This document shows positions 33,836-43,921 of a DNA stretch of 64,000 bases, one piece after another. The stretch is taken from the NCBI GenBank assembly GCA_019828595.1, contig JAHQRK010000011.1:868001-932000 (forward strand). The letters are read 5' to 3'. The position numbers and the translations under genes were made by a program. The first letter of the stretch is position 1. Every line of letters begins with the position of its first letter. The notes below the pieces were generated by a model that saw only the letters and a program-made list of their open reading frames with translations, did not search any database and had not been told where the DNA came from. Source of the DNA: Aphanomyces cochlioides. Lineage: Eukaryota; Oomycota; Saprolegniomycetes; Saprolegniales; Verrucalvaceae.

Positions 33836-35923
33836 CTACTTTTTTGTGCGTCGAGCAGGCTTAGATTCAAATGACTTACTAAGTGAATTGATCTGTTCGA
33901 CCATCTGTCTAACCATGTCTTGCTGATGATCAATACGTTCAAGCGCCTTCTGTAGTGCCTGATGTAAGAGCGGCACACATGATAGCATATTGACCACGAG
34001 TCGCGTATCGCTTGGTAGAGAAAGCACATCCCCATTCGTACATTCGATCGTCTCTTCAGGCAATGGTTCATCTGCTGTTGTATACCCTACAACAGTGCTG
34101 TATCCGTGCTTGACTAACTCTTGAGCCGCATACCCATAGTGGATCGTATCTGGATCTACCGAGTAAGCATACTGAATAGGACTAATATCGCGCACAAATC
34201 GCTCACTGAGATCATTATCAAGTTGAACCACCTGTTGCTTCAGACGCATATCCGACAGCACATCGATCTCTCCTGATTGAACAAGTATTCCTCCGCTTGA
34301 GAGAATACTAAAAGCTCTATTCGTGAAACCCGTAGCACCCCCTGCTCCGCTTCCATTCAGGTAGCCAAATCCGCTTGCCGTTGATTGATTTGCTGTTCCA
34401 TTAACATGCAACGGGCAAGAAGGATTATTTGTATTAATTCCGCAATAACCATTGCTTGCTTTAATATAGAAATTGTTACTATTTAATGCTAGATCTTTAT
34501 ATGAACTCGTGCTGTAATCAAAAACAAATAATGATCCGATTCCAGCTCCAAAATGCATATGAACTCCGGGTCCAAAATTATTCAATCCGATTGTATTAAA
34601 GCCATAAGCATGAACGCCTGCATTATTAACAATAAAATCGCCCTGTTGAGTCAATAACGCATTTTGAGTCCCAACAACAGCAGGTGTTGTCGAAGTATTA
34701 GAATACCAAGCGTGTTGTCCGCCTGAAACATACTCTAAAGTATTATTATTAACACCAAACATATAACTTGGCGACGTATTATTGGCCTGAGCGAGCACGA
34801 GAATGTTATCTGTAGTTGTGCTTGTTCCCAAATCCATTTTATGGCCATTACGCGGGATCAACCCACTCAATTGTATTTGTCCGCCTGCCGTGAAGGCATA
34901 AGTCGTTGCTGTAGGACCTGTTGTTTGTGGGTTAATGACAAAATTGCCCGATCCGCTCATACTTAGATTAGTAAAATTACTGCTATTATTGTACATCGTG
35001 ATCGCATTGCCTAATGATATGATAGACAACGCACCTGATACGTTTGAGGTACCTCCAATTGTTGCTGTAGCCGAGTTAATCGATGTACCTACATATAGAG
35101 ATTTAGTTACAGCGCAACCACCTGCAATTGTACATGCACCGCCTGTGGTAGAGTTAGTTGCATCATTCGTACCATTAATTGCAAGATTACCACTGGCAGC
35201 TAAACTGAGCAATCGCATGCCGCCTTAGAATCCAATTTCAAATTTATTGCTTGAACTTCCTGAGCCGGCATATGAGAAACTTAATTCAGCTTGGTTATTC
35301 GTTGATAGACCTTGACCAATGCAGATGTAATAATTACCAGAAGTCGCCAGATTAGCGTAGAGAGCTGATATAGCACGATTCTGATTCACATCACGTGAGT
35401 CTCCGATACACAATGTTCCATAAGAACCTGTATTAGTTGCTAAGAACGTATTACCGCCAGTCCAAAGCTGCTTAGATATAGCCACACCACCAGCCGTAGT
35501 AAGCGATCCACCATTGGTAGAACTGGTTGCATCAGTAGCAAGCTTGATACCAATACCACCTGCAGTGACGAGCGTACCTAAAGCATTATTAAGCGATGCA
35601 GGTGTGTTGTTCAGTTGGATATTGCCAATCGAATTTACTGTACAATTGGAGTTGTATGTAATATTTCCATTTGAGTTATCCATGATCATCCTAAACGCGC
35701 TATTAGCATTATCATAGATATAGAAAGTGCCGGCATTTGGACCAGCTGTACTACCTCGAAGACCCATTTCGAATTGCTTAGATACATCATTTGTAAATAG
35801 AAGATTGGCGAGATTTCCAGCCGATGTCTGAGTGAGATTAAGTAGACTAGACTCACTATCAGAGAAGGTAGCTCGCTTACTATTGATCGCAGTGCCTACA
35901 TTCAAAGTATTTGTAATGGACAT
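33836..35923 (-). pseudogene. Tail-fibre protein with S74 intramolecular chaperone
   Basis: One frame of about 695 codons with a single in-frame TAA at 35227-35225 (GF-stop-GGMRLL). The N-terminal two-thirds are Gly/Ser/Thr/Asn-rich beta repeats. A recurring unit, TDATSSTNGGSLTTAGGVAI and its variant TNDATNSTTGGACTIAGG, is typical of viral fibre proteins. The C-terminus is a Peptidase_S74 (endosialidase-type) chaperone: SDMRLKQQVVQLDNDL, then ISPIQYAYSV, HYGYAAQELV and a coiled-coil end. In phages the S74 domain trimerises the fibre and cleaves itself off at the Ser of the SD motif. Expected to be the receptor-binding spike on the PLV capsid vertex. Apart from one stop the frame is clean. Confidence 0.85.
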
Positions 35924-36197
35924 TGAATTGATTCCAACGACTGAAAGCCCCGAATCTAAGATTAGAGCTTTTTAGCAGCTGCTTGACCAGCAGCTACATT
36001 ACTGATGTATGAAACTCTTGGATCACTTGTTTTAAGATAGTCATCACTGCTGTAATTAGCTGGATTGTATGTTGAACTATTTTGAATTGGTTTATTAGCT
36101 ATGAACCCACTCATATTCTCGGGTTTTCAATAGTGTTGAAAGCAAGAAGTATATATTGTAAAATATATAAAAAAGATTTTTATCAGTTGTCTAATAA

Positions 36198-36878
36198 ATG
36201 AGCTTAAATGAAATAGAGAACTGGGGCGGTAAATTACCGAAGGCCTATAAAAGTAAGTCTCACGGTATCAATAAAGATCTAAAAATTCAAAATCTATTCA
36301 AAGCGGTTATTCTTGGGCCAAGCTACTCAGGAAAAACGAATCTAATTTTTCACATTCTCAAACACTCACCTCATATTTGTAGTCATTTACACATTATAGC
36401 AAGAAATCCTGATCAGGAACTATTTAATTACTTGCGAGATAAATTAAAAGACTTTATCACTATTTATGATCCAGATAATCCGCCTTCCGCTGATGATATT
36501 CCAAATAATGGCTCATTACAATTAGTTATCACAGATGACTACTCAAATGACAAAAAATTACTAGAAGACTTATTTAGCCACCTTTTCACTCGCGGAAGAC
36601 ATCATTTGCTATCAACTTGCTTCCTTGCTCATAGTTATTTTGCTACAGACAAGATGATTCGGTTAAATAGTGAATATGTATTTATTTTGAAAGCGAATAG
36701 CAAAAGGGATCTTCAAATGGTATGTAAGGACTTCAATATTCCTGGGGTGGATGAAGATAAGATGATTAAAGCATACAATAAAGCGACTGAGAGCAAGGGA
36801 CAATGTCTCTTTGTTGATTCCGTAAATCAAGAACTCAGATATAACTTTGGTAAGAAAATTGATCTGAATACACTTTGA
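36198..36878 (+). CDS. A32/FtsK-HerA-like genome-packaging ATPase
   Basis: 226 aa, intact. Walker A: AVILGPSYSGKTN; Walker B: LQLVITDDYSND; then a sensor-like FTRGRHHLLSTCFLAHSYF. This is the poxvirus A32-like packaging ATPase family shared by Polintons, virophages and NCLDVs; it drives DNA into the empty capsid. Preceded by an AT-rich leader (TATATAAAAAAG) and followed directly by two small stem-loops that begin in its stop codon. Neighbours are the fibre gene (divergent) and the minor capsid gene (same strand), the usual morphogenesis cluster. Confidence 0.88.
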   Translation: MSLNEIENWGGKLPKAYKSKSHGINKDLKIQNLFKAVILGPSYSGKTNLIFHILKHSPHICSHLHIIARNPDQELFNYLRDKLKDFITIYDPDNPPSADDIPNNGSLQLVITDDYSNDKKLLEDLFSHLFTRGRHHLLSTCFLAHSYFATDKMIRLNSEYVFILKANSKRDLQMVCKDFNIPGVDEDKMIKAYNKATESKGQCLFVDSVNQELRYNFGKKIDLNTL

Positions 36879-36919
36879 TAGAAGCAATCGGAGATTGCCA
36901 GTTGCTGAAGGCAACATAT
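36877..36919 (+). repeat. 43-nt palindromic repeat, copy 1 (after ATPase stop)
   Basis: Two adjacent hairpins (GCAATC-GGA-GATTGC and GTTGC-TGAAG-GCAAC) overlap the ATPase stop codon. The whole 43-nt block recurs with 4 mismatches, inverted, inside the integrase gene (40702-40660). As placed here it could act as a transcript 3' end signal. Confidence 0.75.
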
Positions 36920-36967
36920 TAATTTCAATCAAATAATAAATAACTGGTATAAAATAACATAAGAAAA

Positions 36968-37463
36968 ATGAGCTCAGTTATTGTTCTCAACGCAACTAAT
37001 ATTGTGATTCCAAGTGGATTCAATTTAATCGTTGGTTATCAAATTGGAACATTCCCATCAAGTCAGCAAACTACTGTCAATCATTCTTAAGTTTTACACC
37101 ACAAGTAAATCCTGTTTCAAGCTATTTAGTTCGTTGCAATTTGGTCAATAATCCATACACATCTGTTCCGATGTTTTAACATCTTTCACATCTCAAAATA
37201 CAAGTATCGGAGATTTAATTGATGTTCGATATTCTGAGTACTCTTGGGTTTCGATCTCAGATGGCTCAAGACCTTACATAGAAATCGTAATTTGCGATCC
37301 GAATTATAATATTGTCAAATTTGAAGATACTCAAATCTTGATTCAGTTGATTATTAGAGAGACAAGCTCTCTACCCTTAGTATTAGAGAAAAAGCTAGCG
37401 CTTTGCTGTAGGCAGTGCCGCAAGCAAATGCGGTTGCGTCAATACAAGACTGAAGGGAGCTGA
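36968..37463 (+). pseudogene. Minor capsid (penton) protein, frameshifted
   Basis: Starts MSSVIVLNATNIVIPSGFN at 36968 and changes frame twice: near 37.07-37.09 kb into SFLSFTPQVNPVSSYLVRCN, and near 37.17 kb into SVSDV-like reading with SQNTSIGDLIDVRYSEYS and RPYIEIVICDPNYNIVKFED, then QILIQLIIRE. The final strands (hydrophobic, D-N-Y-N, then ILIQLIIRE) match the single jelly-roll penton protein of PLVs and Polintons, normally next to the ATPase and hexon genes as here. Because each piece is short it is easy to miss. Family assignment rests on the C-terminal pattern, gene order and size. Confidence 0.7.
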
Positions 37464-37490
37464 ACCAAAGTAAAAAAAAATAGATTAAAT

Positions 37491-37688
37491 CTAATTTCCA
37501 TATCGCTCAATCTGAATCATTGCTTTTTTATGATTGAATGATCTCTCGTGAGAATTTTTATGCCTCACATTCACAGATTCACCACATTCGCAAATATATC
37601 TGTTTCTTTTATGTGGAAAGAGATGTCGTTTAAGCTGGGCTTCTGTCATTTCTTTAGTCTTCTTTATTATTGCCAGATCAAAAACCAT
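37491..37688 (-). CDS. Small zinc-finger protein
   Basis: 65 aa ending with CECGESVNVRHKNSHERSFN followed by H, a CxC ... HxxxxxH arrangement. It is related to the C-terminal finger of the neighbouring GIY-YIG protein (CECGGKYTKSHKASHLRTKK). It may be a separate gene or a detached paralogous tail. An AT-rich gap separates it from the capsid gene. Confidence 0.55.
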   Translation of the reverse strand: MVFDLAIIKKTKEMTEAQLKRHLFPHKRNRYICECGESVNVRHKNSHERSFNHKKAMIQIERYGN

Positions 37689-37722
37689 TGTCAGGTATTC
37701 TATATAGATGTATATTTTTTTA

Positions 37723-38334
37723 CTACTGATTATTTACAAAAGATTGGTGTTTTTTAGTTCTAAGATGCGACGCTTTATGACTTTTTGTGTATTTACCACC
37801 GCATTCGCATTCGACTTTTTCTTTTTCTTTTTCTCTGATCATATCTCTGTTAGCAATCCTGTATTCTCTTTTCTCTTTTAGAATGTGTTCTTTATTTCTC
37901 TCTCTATAGTCCTTTTTTTGCTCGGATACTTTGTCTTTGTTCGCATAATAATATTCCTTATTCACTTGAGCTAATTTGTCTTTGTTATTTCCACGATACA
38001 CTTTTTTATACTCTTTCTTAGGAATTGGATTAAATTAGTTAACTTTATTAACACATCTTAATTTATTGATCCAAAGAGTTTCATAAACCTTCAAATGTTG
38101 CTTATCAACGACTTGATATTCTTTAATTGTCATAATTTTAAAGTTTTCAACTCCATATTGTCGCATATAAGAATAAATTGAAATATGATTACTCGTTTTT
38201 GAATGGCTACTTTTATGTGATTCTTTATGCTTTTGCCAACGCTTTGATAATCTATCCATCGTCATACCTACATAGCATATTTCAGATTGAGTATGTACAA
38301 TTTTATAGATAATGCCAGTTTTGTAATCATTCAT
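37723..38334 (-). pseudogene. GIY-YIG endonuclease with C-terminal zinc finger
   Basis: GIY-YIG signature near the N-terminus: GIIYKIVHTQSEICYVGMTM followed by a basic helix with RW and KH, as in the nuclease active site (Tyr, Tyr/Val-Gly, Arg). The domain ends LWINKLRCVNKVN, then an in-frame TAA (38037-38035), after which the same frame continues as a Lys/Glu/Tyr-rich repeat (ANKDKVSEQKKDYRERNKEH) and a zinc finger (CECGGKYTKSHKASHLRTKK). This domain order is common in giant viruses and PLVs, where such nucleases are often homing-type or aid recombination. The truncated frame might still give an active nuclease domain. Confidence 0.72.
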
Positions 38335-38406
38335 AGTGTATATGCTGTAGGCTATATATATGAATTTTAAAGCTTATGATCAAACGTAAAGGGGTATTTT
38401 TATGCC

Positions 38407-38880
38407 CTACAACTTGAAGCTACCTCCACGTTTCTTTGAACGAACAGCAGCCATACGGTCTTTAGCAGCTTGAGAACCTTTAAAACCAATGCCGCTAAGA
38501 TTACGAATACCTTCTCGCAAGCCAGCTAACTCAGGGTTACTATAAGCGACAGCGTCCCCAACCCCACTTAGAACAGGTTTAATCACGCTATTCCAAGCCG
38601 TGCTTAAACCACTCTTGATTGAATCCCACAAGGAACCACCTTGATGATAACCTAAATCGTGTTGAATTTCACCGTGAGTAAAATCTAATCTAGCGCCTTT
38701 ACCAGCCTTCTGAGCCGTAACAATTTTGCTATAGTTGGAAGGATGAACTAGCATTGGTGTATCACCGATAAGATCATCTTTTGAAAACACTACGGTTCCT
38801 CCTTTTGATGCCTTCGCAAGCTTACTTTTTGAAATTTTTGACGATACATGAACTACTTTATAACCTCCCGTTCCTTTCAT
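38407..38880 (-). CDS. Candidate minor virion protein (amphipathic, GG-containing)
   Basis: 157 aa, intact. N-terminal basic region (KISKSKLAKASKGGTVVFSK), an LDFTHGEIQHDLGYHQGGSLW motif, then an amphipathic stretch WDSIKSGLSTAWNSVIKPVL and a basic Gly-rich C-terminus (SKKRGGSFKL). Size, GG sites near the helix and location in the structural block resemble adenovirus pVI-like or other cement/membrane-active proteins cleaved by the viral protease. No homology can be asserted. Confidence 0.5.
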   Translation of the reverse strand: MKGTGGYKVVHVSSKISKSKLAKASKGGTVVFSKDDLIGDTPMLVHPSNYSKIVTAQKAGKGARLDFTHGEIQHDLGYHQGGSLWDSIKSGLSTAWNSVIKPVLSGVGDAVAYSNPELAGLREGIRNLSGIGFKGSQAAKDRMAAVRSKKRGGSFKL

Positions 38881-39010
38881 ACTTCTTTGATTTACACGAA
38901 TTATATTCTATGTATTACATAAAATTAAAAAAATAATTATTATATTACTAAGATAGGGTCGGAAGCTTATCTTCCGACTACGTCTACAGATAACCTTTCT
39001 CTATATTCTT

Positions 39011-39214
39011 TTAAAGAGCAAACGTTTTTGCTTTCTCTAATTTCTTTTTTCGCTTATATTCATCATTACTTGGCCCATATCTCTGAAAATTGGTATTTGG
39101 CTCAGTTTTATCTATCACTAAGTTTTCCATTGTTTCAATCAATTTCTCCTCATTTTCCTTAGCCTTCTGATTGTATTTTTTCATAAACGGACTTCTAACA
39201 TTGAATATTTTCAT
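39011..39214 (-). CDS. Small charged PLV protein
   Basis: 67 aa, Lys/Glu/Asn-rich (MKKYNQKAKENEEKLIETME), no known domain. AT-rich codons like its neighbours. Confidence 0.4.
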   Translation of the reverse strand: MKIFNVRSPFMKKYNQKAKENEEKLIETMENLVIDKTEPNTNFQRYGPSNDEYKRKKKLEKAKTFAL

Positions 39215-39244
39215 TTTATTTGATTACAGATAAACATTTTGTTC

Positions 39245-40451
39245 CTATATAGTGAGCTTCAAAATATCATTAAATTGTTTTTCATTTAAAACCACATTTT
39301 GAAATAAGTGAATTGACATCTTCTTTAATTCTGATTTTACTGTTGGACTATCATTTCCTACCTTAAGTTCTCCAATTAGCTTATTAAACTCAGCAGCATA
39401 TTTATCACTATTCGCACGAGGATCTGTAATTGTTTCCTTGAATGAATTAAGTAATTTACAAACTTTCAGCGTATCGTAAAAGATTATTTTATCAGCATTA
39501 TCTAGCTGATTGTAAAGACTATGGTCAATAACTCCATCAAAAATCAGGATTTTGATGATTTGAATTAATTTTTGAGACATTTTCAATCTTTTGAAACAAG
39601 AATTTCCAGATGGATGTCTTAAACTTAGATATCCTTGACCAAGAGCTTTAAGATTAACATATTTAGAACCAAGAGGCCGATATAAATATTCTCTTTCAAA
39701 ATTATGTATATGTGAAATTCCAGCTCCAACTAAGCCTCTTCCAATTAGTTTTTTGCGTGTAATTAACTTAAATCCTTGTCCTTCCATTTTAACATTTGAT
39801 TCGTCTTTAACATCAGGTTCATCTTTAACTGTCATTTGAGTAATGCCTCGTTGGAGAGCATTTAATCGTCTATTTTCATCAATAATTTTGTCAATTTTTT
39901 CTTTTGTAGCAATCCAATCATAATCAGCTACACGCTTATTCTTATTTTTATTGCCACTACCCATAGTAAATAGCTTTGCTGTTCGCCCCAAATATACACT
40001 CGTATCTTCAGAGGCTGTTAGTAATATCGGAGAAATCTTTCTTGTTCTAAAAAAGTGCCAATTTGATTTGTAAAGTTGTATAATTCAGCAAGCTTATTTG
40101 AATCTTTTGAAGTTTGATTGTATTGGGTCTCTTCTTCATCATCGCTGCTTGATAATAGCCCGTAGCGATTTCTTGTTGTTAAAGGCGGTGTGAGATCACT
40201 TAATGTTATTTTTTTGCTTTTGGTTTAGTTTGAGTTTCAATAGTTCTAGCCTCCGACGAGTTGGTTTGAGTTTCATTTGAAGTCATCTGAGGTTTCGGTA
40301 AAATCATATTTGATGCAATATCGCTACTCCAAATAGCATTTTCATATGCCTTTTGTTTAATGGCATCAATCTTTTGATCAAACTTGATTTGATCATAGTA
40401 TTTTTGTAACTTTTGTTTCTTATCAGCTAGATCCTTATAGCTTGGATACAT
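39245..40451 (-). pseudogene. PLV protein of unknown function, probably one frameshifted gene
   Basis: Three consecutive frames read as one protein of about 400 residues. 40451-40206: MYPSYKDLADKKQKLQKYYD, helical, ending in Lys-rich KAKK. Then, after a 1-nt shift in an A-run, LTPPLTTRNRYGLLSSSDDE and an LYNFTNQIGTFLEQERF segment (stop at 40018). Then, after another shift, 39991-39245: a basic region, LIGRGLVGAGISHIHNFERE, YLYRPLGSKYVNLKALGQGY and LSLRHPSGN, then a helical C-terminus. I do not recognise the family. The conserved-looking LGSKYVNL/LSLRHPSGN core and its place between integrase and virion genes suggest a structural or assembly role. It could also be two genes. Confidence 0.5.
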
Positions 40452-40489
40452 TTTACTACGAATTAATTAGTGTATATATATTTCATAGT

Positions 40490-41619
40490 TTATTGTAAAT
40501 CCTTAAAATAATTATTCTCTAATTGACTCATTTGACTCTTATTAAATATTCTTAAATTGTTTTGTGTTTCCCATGTTTCATCACCTTCAGCCCGCCTTAC
40601 AAGATACTTATATTTTCCATTCTTGAGCTTTTTGTGATCCAAAATCTTTTCTGCTTCATATATATTGCCTTCGGCAACTGGCAATCTACGATTGCCTCTA
40701 TCATTTGCTTTCCCATTGACATCTGTAGTTTGTGCTTGTACTATTTTAGCATCATTAACTGCTTTATAAACAACATGATTGTTCTTTGAACGTAAATGCA
40801 TCTTTAGACCATGTAACCCTACAAATTCGTATACTGATTTGGAATATTTTGCACCTTCTTTTTCAAATGGAGTCTTTGGTTTCAATTTGTAACGTACTGT
40901 TGAACTAATGGGTATGTTATTCAAAACTTGCTTAGCTACATTTTGGTTATGTTCATTTTCAGAAAACACAACTTTTCCATTCATTTCGTTTGGTGTCTTA
41001 TGAAGAGATGAGTGTTCTGTGTCATTATAGTTGGCAATTGCATCGTTGAGATGCTTTTGAGTTAGAACATTGAATATACCATTGTCATGCATTTTAGTTA
41101 ATCTTCCTTTCAACGTTCTAATAAAGCGATCTATCTTTCCTAAGATAGTATGATCACCAGATTCACCTGCGTAGTGACCTATACGCTCTTTTGTTATCAA
41201 TTCTTGAACCTGTTTATTCATGAACTCTGATCCATTGTCTGATGTTAGTGAATGCGTTTTATGTATAGCTATAAATTCGTTTAACGCTTTTTTCACTACT
41301 GGTGCAGTTTTGTTTTTTTAACAGTTTAGCATACCCAATTCGACTGTTAATATTGATTGCAATAAATATTGGCTTCTTCTTCCAGAATGCTAAATCTATC
41401 TGCCATGAATTAGGATTATTACTTGAGATTTTAAACTCAGGAAACTTCTTGGTTTGTGTAGAGTGCTGCTGAATTTCAGTTTGCTTTTTGTACCAGTCGC
41501 GAACATGTTTTAATGTTATAGAACTGTTTATTGCTTTTGCTTTTTTATACAAAGCTTTAGCACTAATAAATAAATCCAGTCTTTGGCGAAAAATATAGCT
41601 GATTAAATAAATGTTCCAT
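40490..41619 (-). pseudogene. int: rve-type integrase with chromodomain, frameshifted
   Basis: Start at 41619 (MEHLFNQLYFSPKTGFI), a 1-nt shift near 41565, then YKKAKAINSSITLKHVRDWY and the first catalytic Asp in SWQIDLAFW. A second shift occurs in an A7 run at about 41317-41323. Then SLTSDNGSEF (second Asp) and ILGKIDRFIRTLKGRL, where the third acidic residue is Asp rather than the usual Glu. The C-terminus is a chromodomain: IYEAEKILDHKK, YKYLVRR, ETWETQNNL. This is the Polinton integrase that inserts the linear genome with 6-bp target duplication. A 43-nt palindromic repeat lies in frame immediately before the chromodomain. Confidence 0.87.
40660..40702 (-). repeat. 43-nt palindromic repeat, copy 2 (in-frame in integrase)
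   Basis: Same block as 36877-36919 (4 mismatches, opposite strand). Translated as part of the linker RGNRRLPVAEGNIYE between the integrase core and the chromodomain. Confidence 0.75.
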
Positions 41620-41626
41620 TATATAC

Positions 41627-41690
41627 TTATTGAAATGATACTTTTCTCATAAACTTCAATCTTTTCGTTACTTTCTGTGTTTTAGTGTTA
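41627..41690 (-). pseudogene. polB: PLV polymerase, extreme C-terminus
   Basis: After the Harbinger insertion the polymerase frame resumes as NTKTQKVTKRLKFMRKVSFQ and stops at 41627, eight bases before the integrase start. Assigned by position and frame: it continues the piece at 44041-44397 when the transposon is removed. Confidence 0.6.
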
Positions 41691-41856
41691 ATAGAGACTT
41701 TTCGAAGACTTGTCGAGTTTGAGTTTGAGACAGAATGCACATGCTTTGGCATGAGTCAAGAAATAGAACTCAACAACAAAAGAGTGGTGTTTCGAAAGAA
41801 TTCAGTTTGAGATGGAATTGCATTCTTGATTTCTTGCACCCTCGCGCCAAACAGAC

Positions 41857-42672
41857 ATGGCTGAAGCCTCTCATGAAAACGCAATCGATAAGACGTCCAC
41901 GCGGCGAACATTTACGGCCGGCGACGACATCATTCTTCTCATGGTGATGATGTTCTAGATGTACGATGCTATAAACTTTTAGGCTGTGAACAACGCTCAA
42001 GTCTGGGCATGTGCTCCGCGAACGGTTATGAAGGTTTGGGATGGCATTGCCGACAAAGTCAATGGCACCCCAAACGTCACTGTTGCAGGAAAGAACGGAC
42101 CTGCGTACAAGACTCGATTTGAAGGAATGATGAAGTCGTTTTTGGCATCCGAATCAAAGTCGAGACGCCAGTCTGGGACAACCGAGGAGTATAACACAAA
42201 AGACCAACTTCTCACAGACATTCATCAGCAAATGCAAGATCACACGGAGGAGCAAGACAAAAATAAGCAGGTAAACAAGCGTAGAGTAGATGCTCTTGAG
42301 GCATCGGGAGCGACCATGAGACGAAAAGCTATGGAGGAATCTGAATCGTCTACGAGTAGTGATGTAAGCAGTCTATCTTCGTCCAACCATGTTTACAACT
42401 TGATCATAGGACGAGCAACAGAGACTGCCAAAAAGAAAAGACAGACCAAGCGCACAAAGCGGGAGCAATTATCCGCGATGATGGATTCAATTGCTTCCGC
42501 TGTTGGTTCAATGGAAGCTCCACCAGATAGTTCGTCCATGCTACTCGACTATTTAAAACACCGTGATGCCCAAGAGGCAGAACGTGAAGAACGTCGCATC
42601 GCACTTGAAAATGCAAGGGAAAAACGAAATCAAGATTTTTTGCTGGCAATTATCAACTCTCTACCGCGTTGA
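41857..42672 (+). CDS. Harbinger Myb/SANT-like accessory protein
   Basis: Two exons (41857-41943 and 41983-42672) across a 39-nt GT-AG intron. The N-terminus reads RRTFTAGDDIILLMAVNNAQ followed by VWACAPRTVMKVWDGIADKV, a trihelical Myb/SANT-like DNA-binding domain. Then a long charged, Ser-rich linker with basic clusters (KKKRQTKRTKREQ) and a helical C-terminus. In PIF/Harbinger elements this protein binds the transposon ends and helps import the transposase. Intact. Confidence 0.83.
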
Positions 42673-42690
42673 CGAACATAGTCAGCAAGA

Positions 42691-43921
42691 TTATACGTTC
42701 GAGTTCAAATAGCCACTTAGTGTGGGTGGCTTCATATCAAAATACATCGCGATTTGATTTCCATGCGGTTGCAGACAGCAGTGGCAATTTGACAAAAGCA
42801 CGGCAGTGCTAAATATCTTTCCAATTGGCGCCTCGCATGCTTTTTGCTTCTTATCAAAATTGATGAAAGGCCAAAGCACTTTAATTCGACCAAATCCCCA
42901 TTCCACGCTCTCTCGAACAAAGCTCATCCTTGCATTAAACTTGGCTTCTCGTGAACCAGGGGAAGCATTGCTAAAAGGGCAGACTATATAGTCACTGCAT
43001 GAATATGCAGGATCGCCATAGACGACTGCTCCTTGAAATGTGTCATCTGCACGAAATTCATTCTGAAGTCCGCTTCTTGCCAACACAGTACTGTCGTGTC
43101 TTCTTCCCTCTACGGGTCCAAAAATTGATGTCATGATTCCGTCGGGACTGGTAATCCCTTGCCAATTGAAACAGTGGCGTCTGGGATGGCCATTGTAAAC
43201 AGATCGTTGCAAATTCTCATTTTCATGACGGGGATTTTTGCGAGCTGTGGGTCGTGAAATGAATTGCTTGGTTCCTATTAAATATACCACGTCAGCAGAC
43301 GATGTTTAGTTCGCACGGACCATCTATGAATCCCCAACACTTTGCCAATCGAACACCTTTTGCCTTGACCGCAGCACAATATTCGGGCATTCGTTGTTGT
43401 ATAAGAGTCTTGTTCAAGTACAACAAATTAGCGTGCTTTGAGTGCAAAAGACGTATAGTGTGCAGGAAAATCCTCGAATACGAGGCCACTGATCGCCCGA
43501 ATTCATTTGCAACTGTAAATAGCTTGGATGGTTCGGACAACCTTCTACACACGATGGCGATAGCTTCGATCCTTGAGACGTTATCTCCACTGGGGGTAAC
43601 CACGCAAGGATCCAAGCCAAGTTTGATCGATAATTCGTCCAACTGAGCAACGGTAAAGCGGTATCTCTCAACTGCAGTAGCATCATCGAGATGTATATCG
43701 AAGGAATTGGAGAAGTCAATTCTTGGGAGCCCTCGTGTGAGACGAAACAGCTTGTTTTCCTCCATAGCCTTGAGCAGATGTATGAAGCGTCGGGTGCTAC
43801 CTCCAGACAAGAGGTATAGCTGCAGCACGAAGAGCATTGCTTCCATGGGTCCCAGTTTTGGCGCAACAAAAGCCATCGAATGTCTCCTTTCCTGAGTCAA
43901 ATTTGCTTTGAGTTGAACCAC
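42691..43921 (-). CDS. PIF/Harbinger transposase (DDE_Tnp_4)
   Basis: Exons 43921-43321 and 43274-42691; removing the intron 43320-43275 joins CWGFIDG to TKQFISRPTARKN. Catalytic residues: first Asp in GFIDG, second in VVYGDPAYS, Glu in VRESVEWGFGRIK. The N-terminal half has the helical PIF domain (AIVCRRLSEPSKLFTVANEF). About 395 residues, normal for the family. No stop or shift, so the element may have been active recently, in contrast to the decayed virus around it. Confidence 0.87.

Noticed and set aside
41310..41330. A7 run in the integrase as a programmed frameshift site
   Set aside because: Other breaks in the same gene and neighbours lack slippery sites, and no stimulatory structure was seen; decay or base-calling error is more likely.
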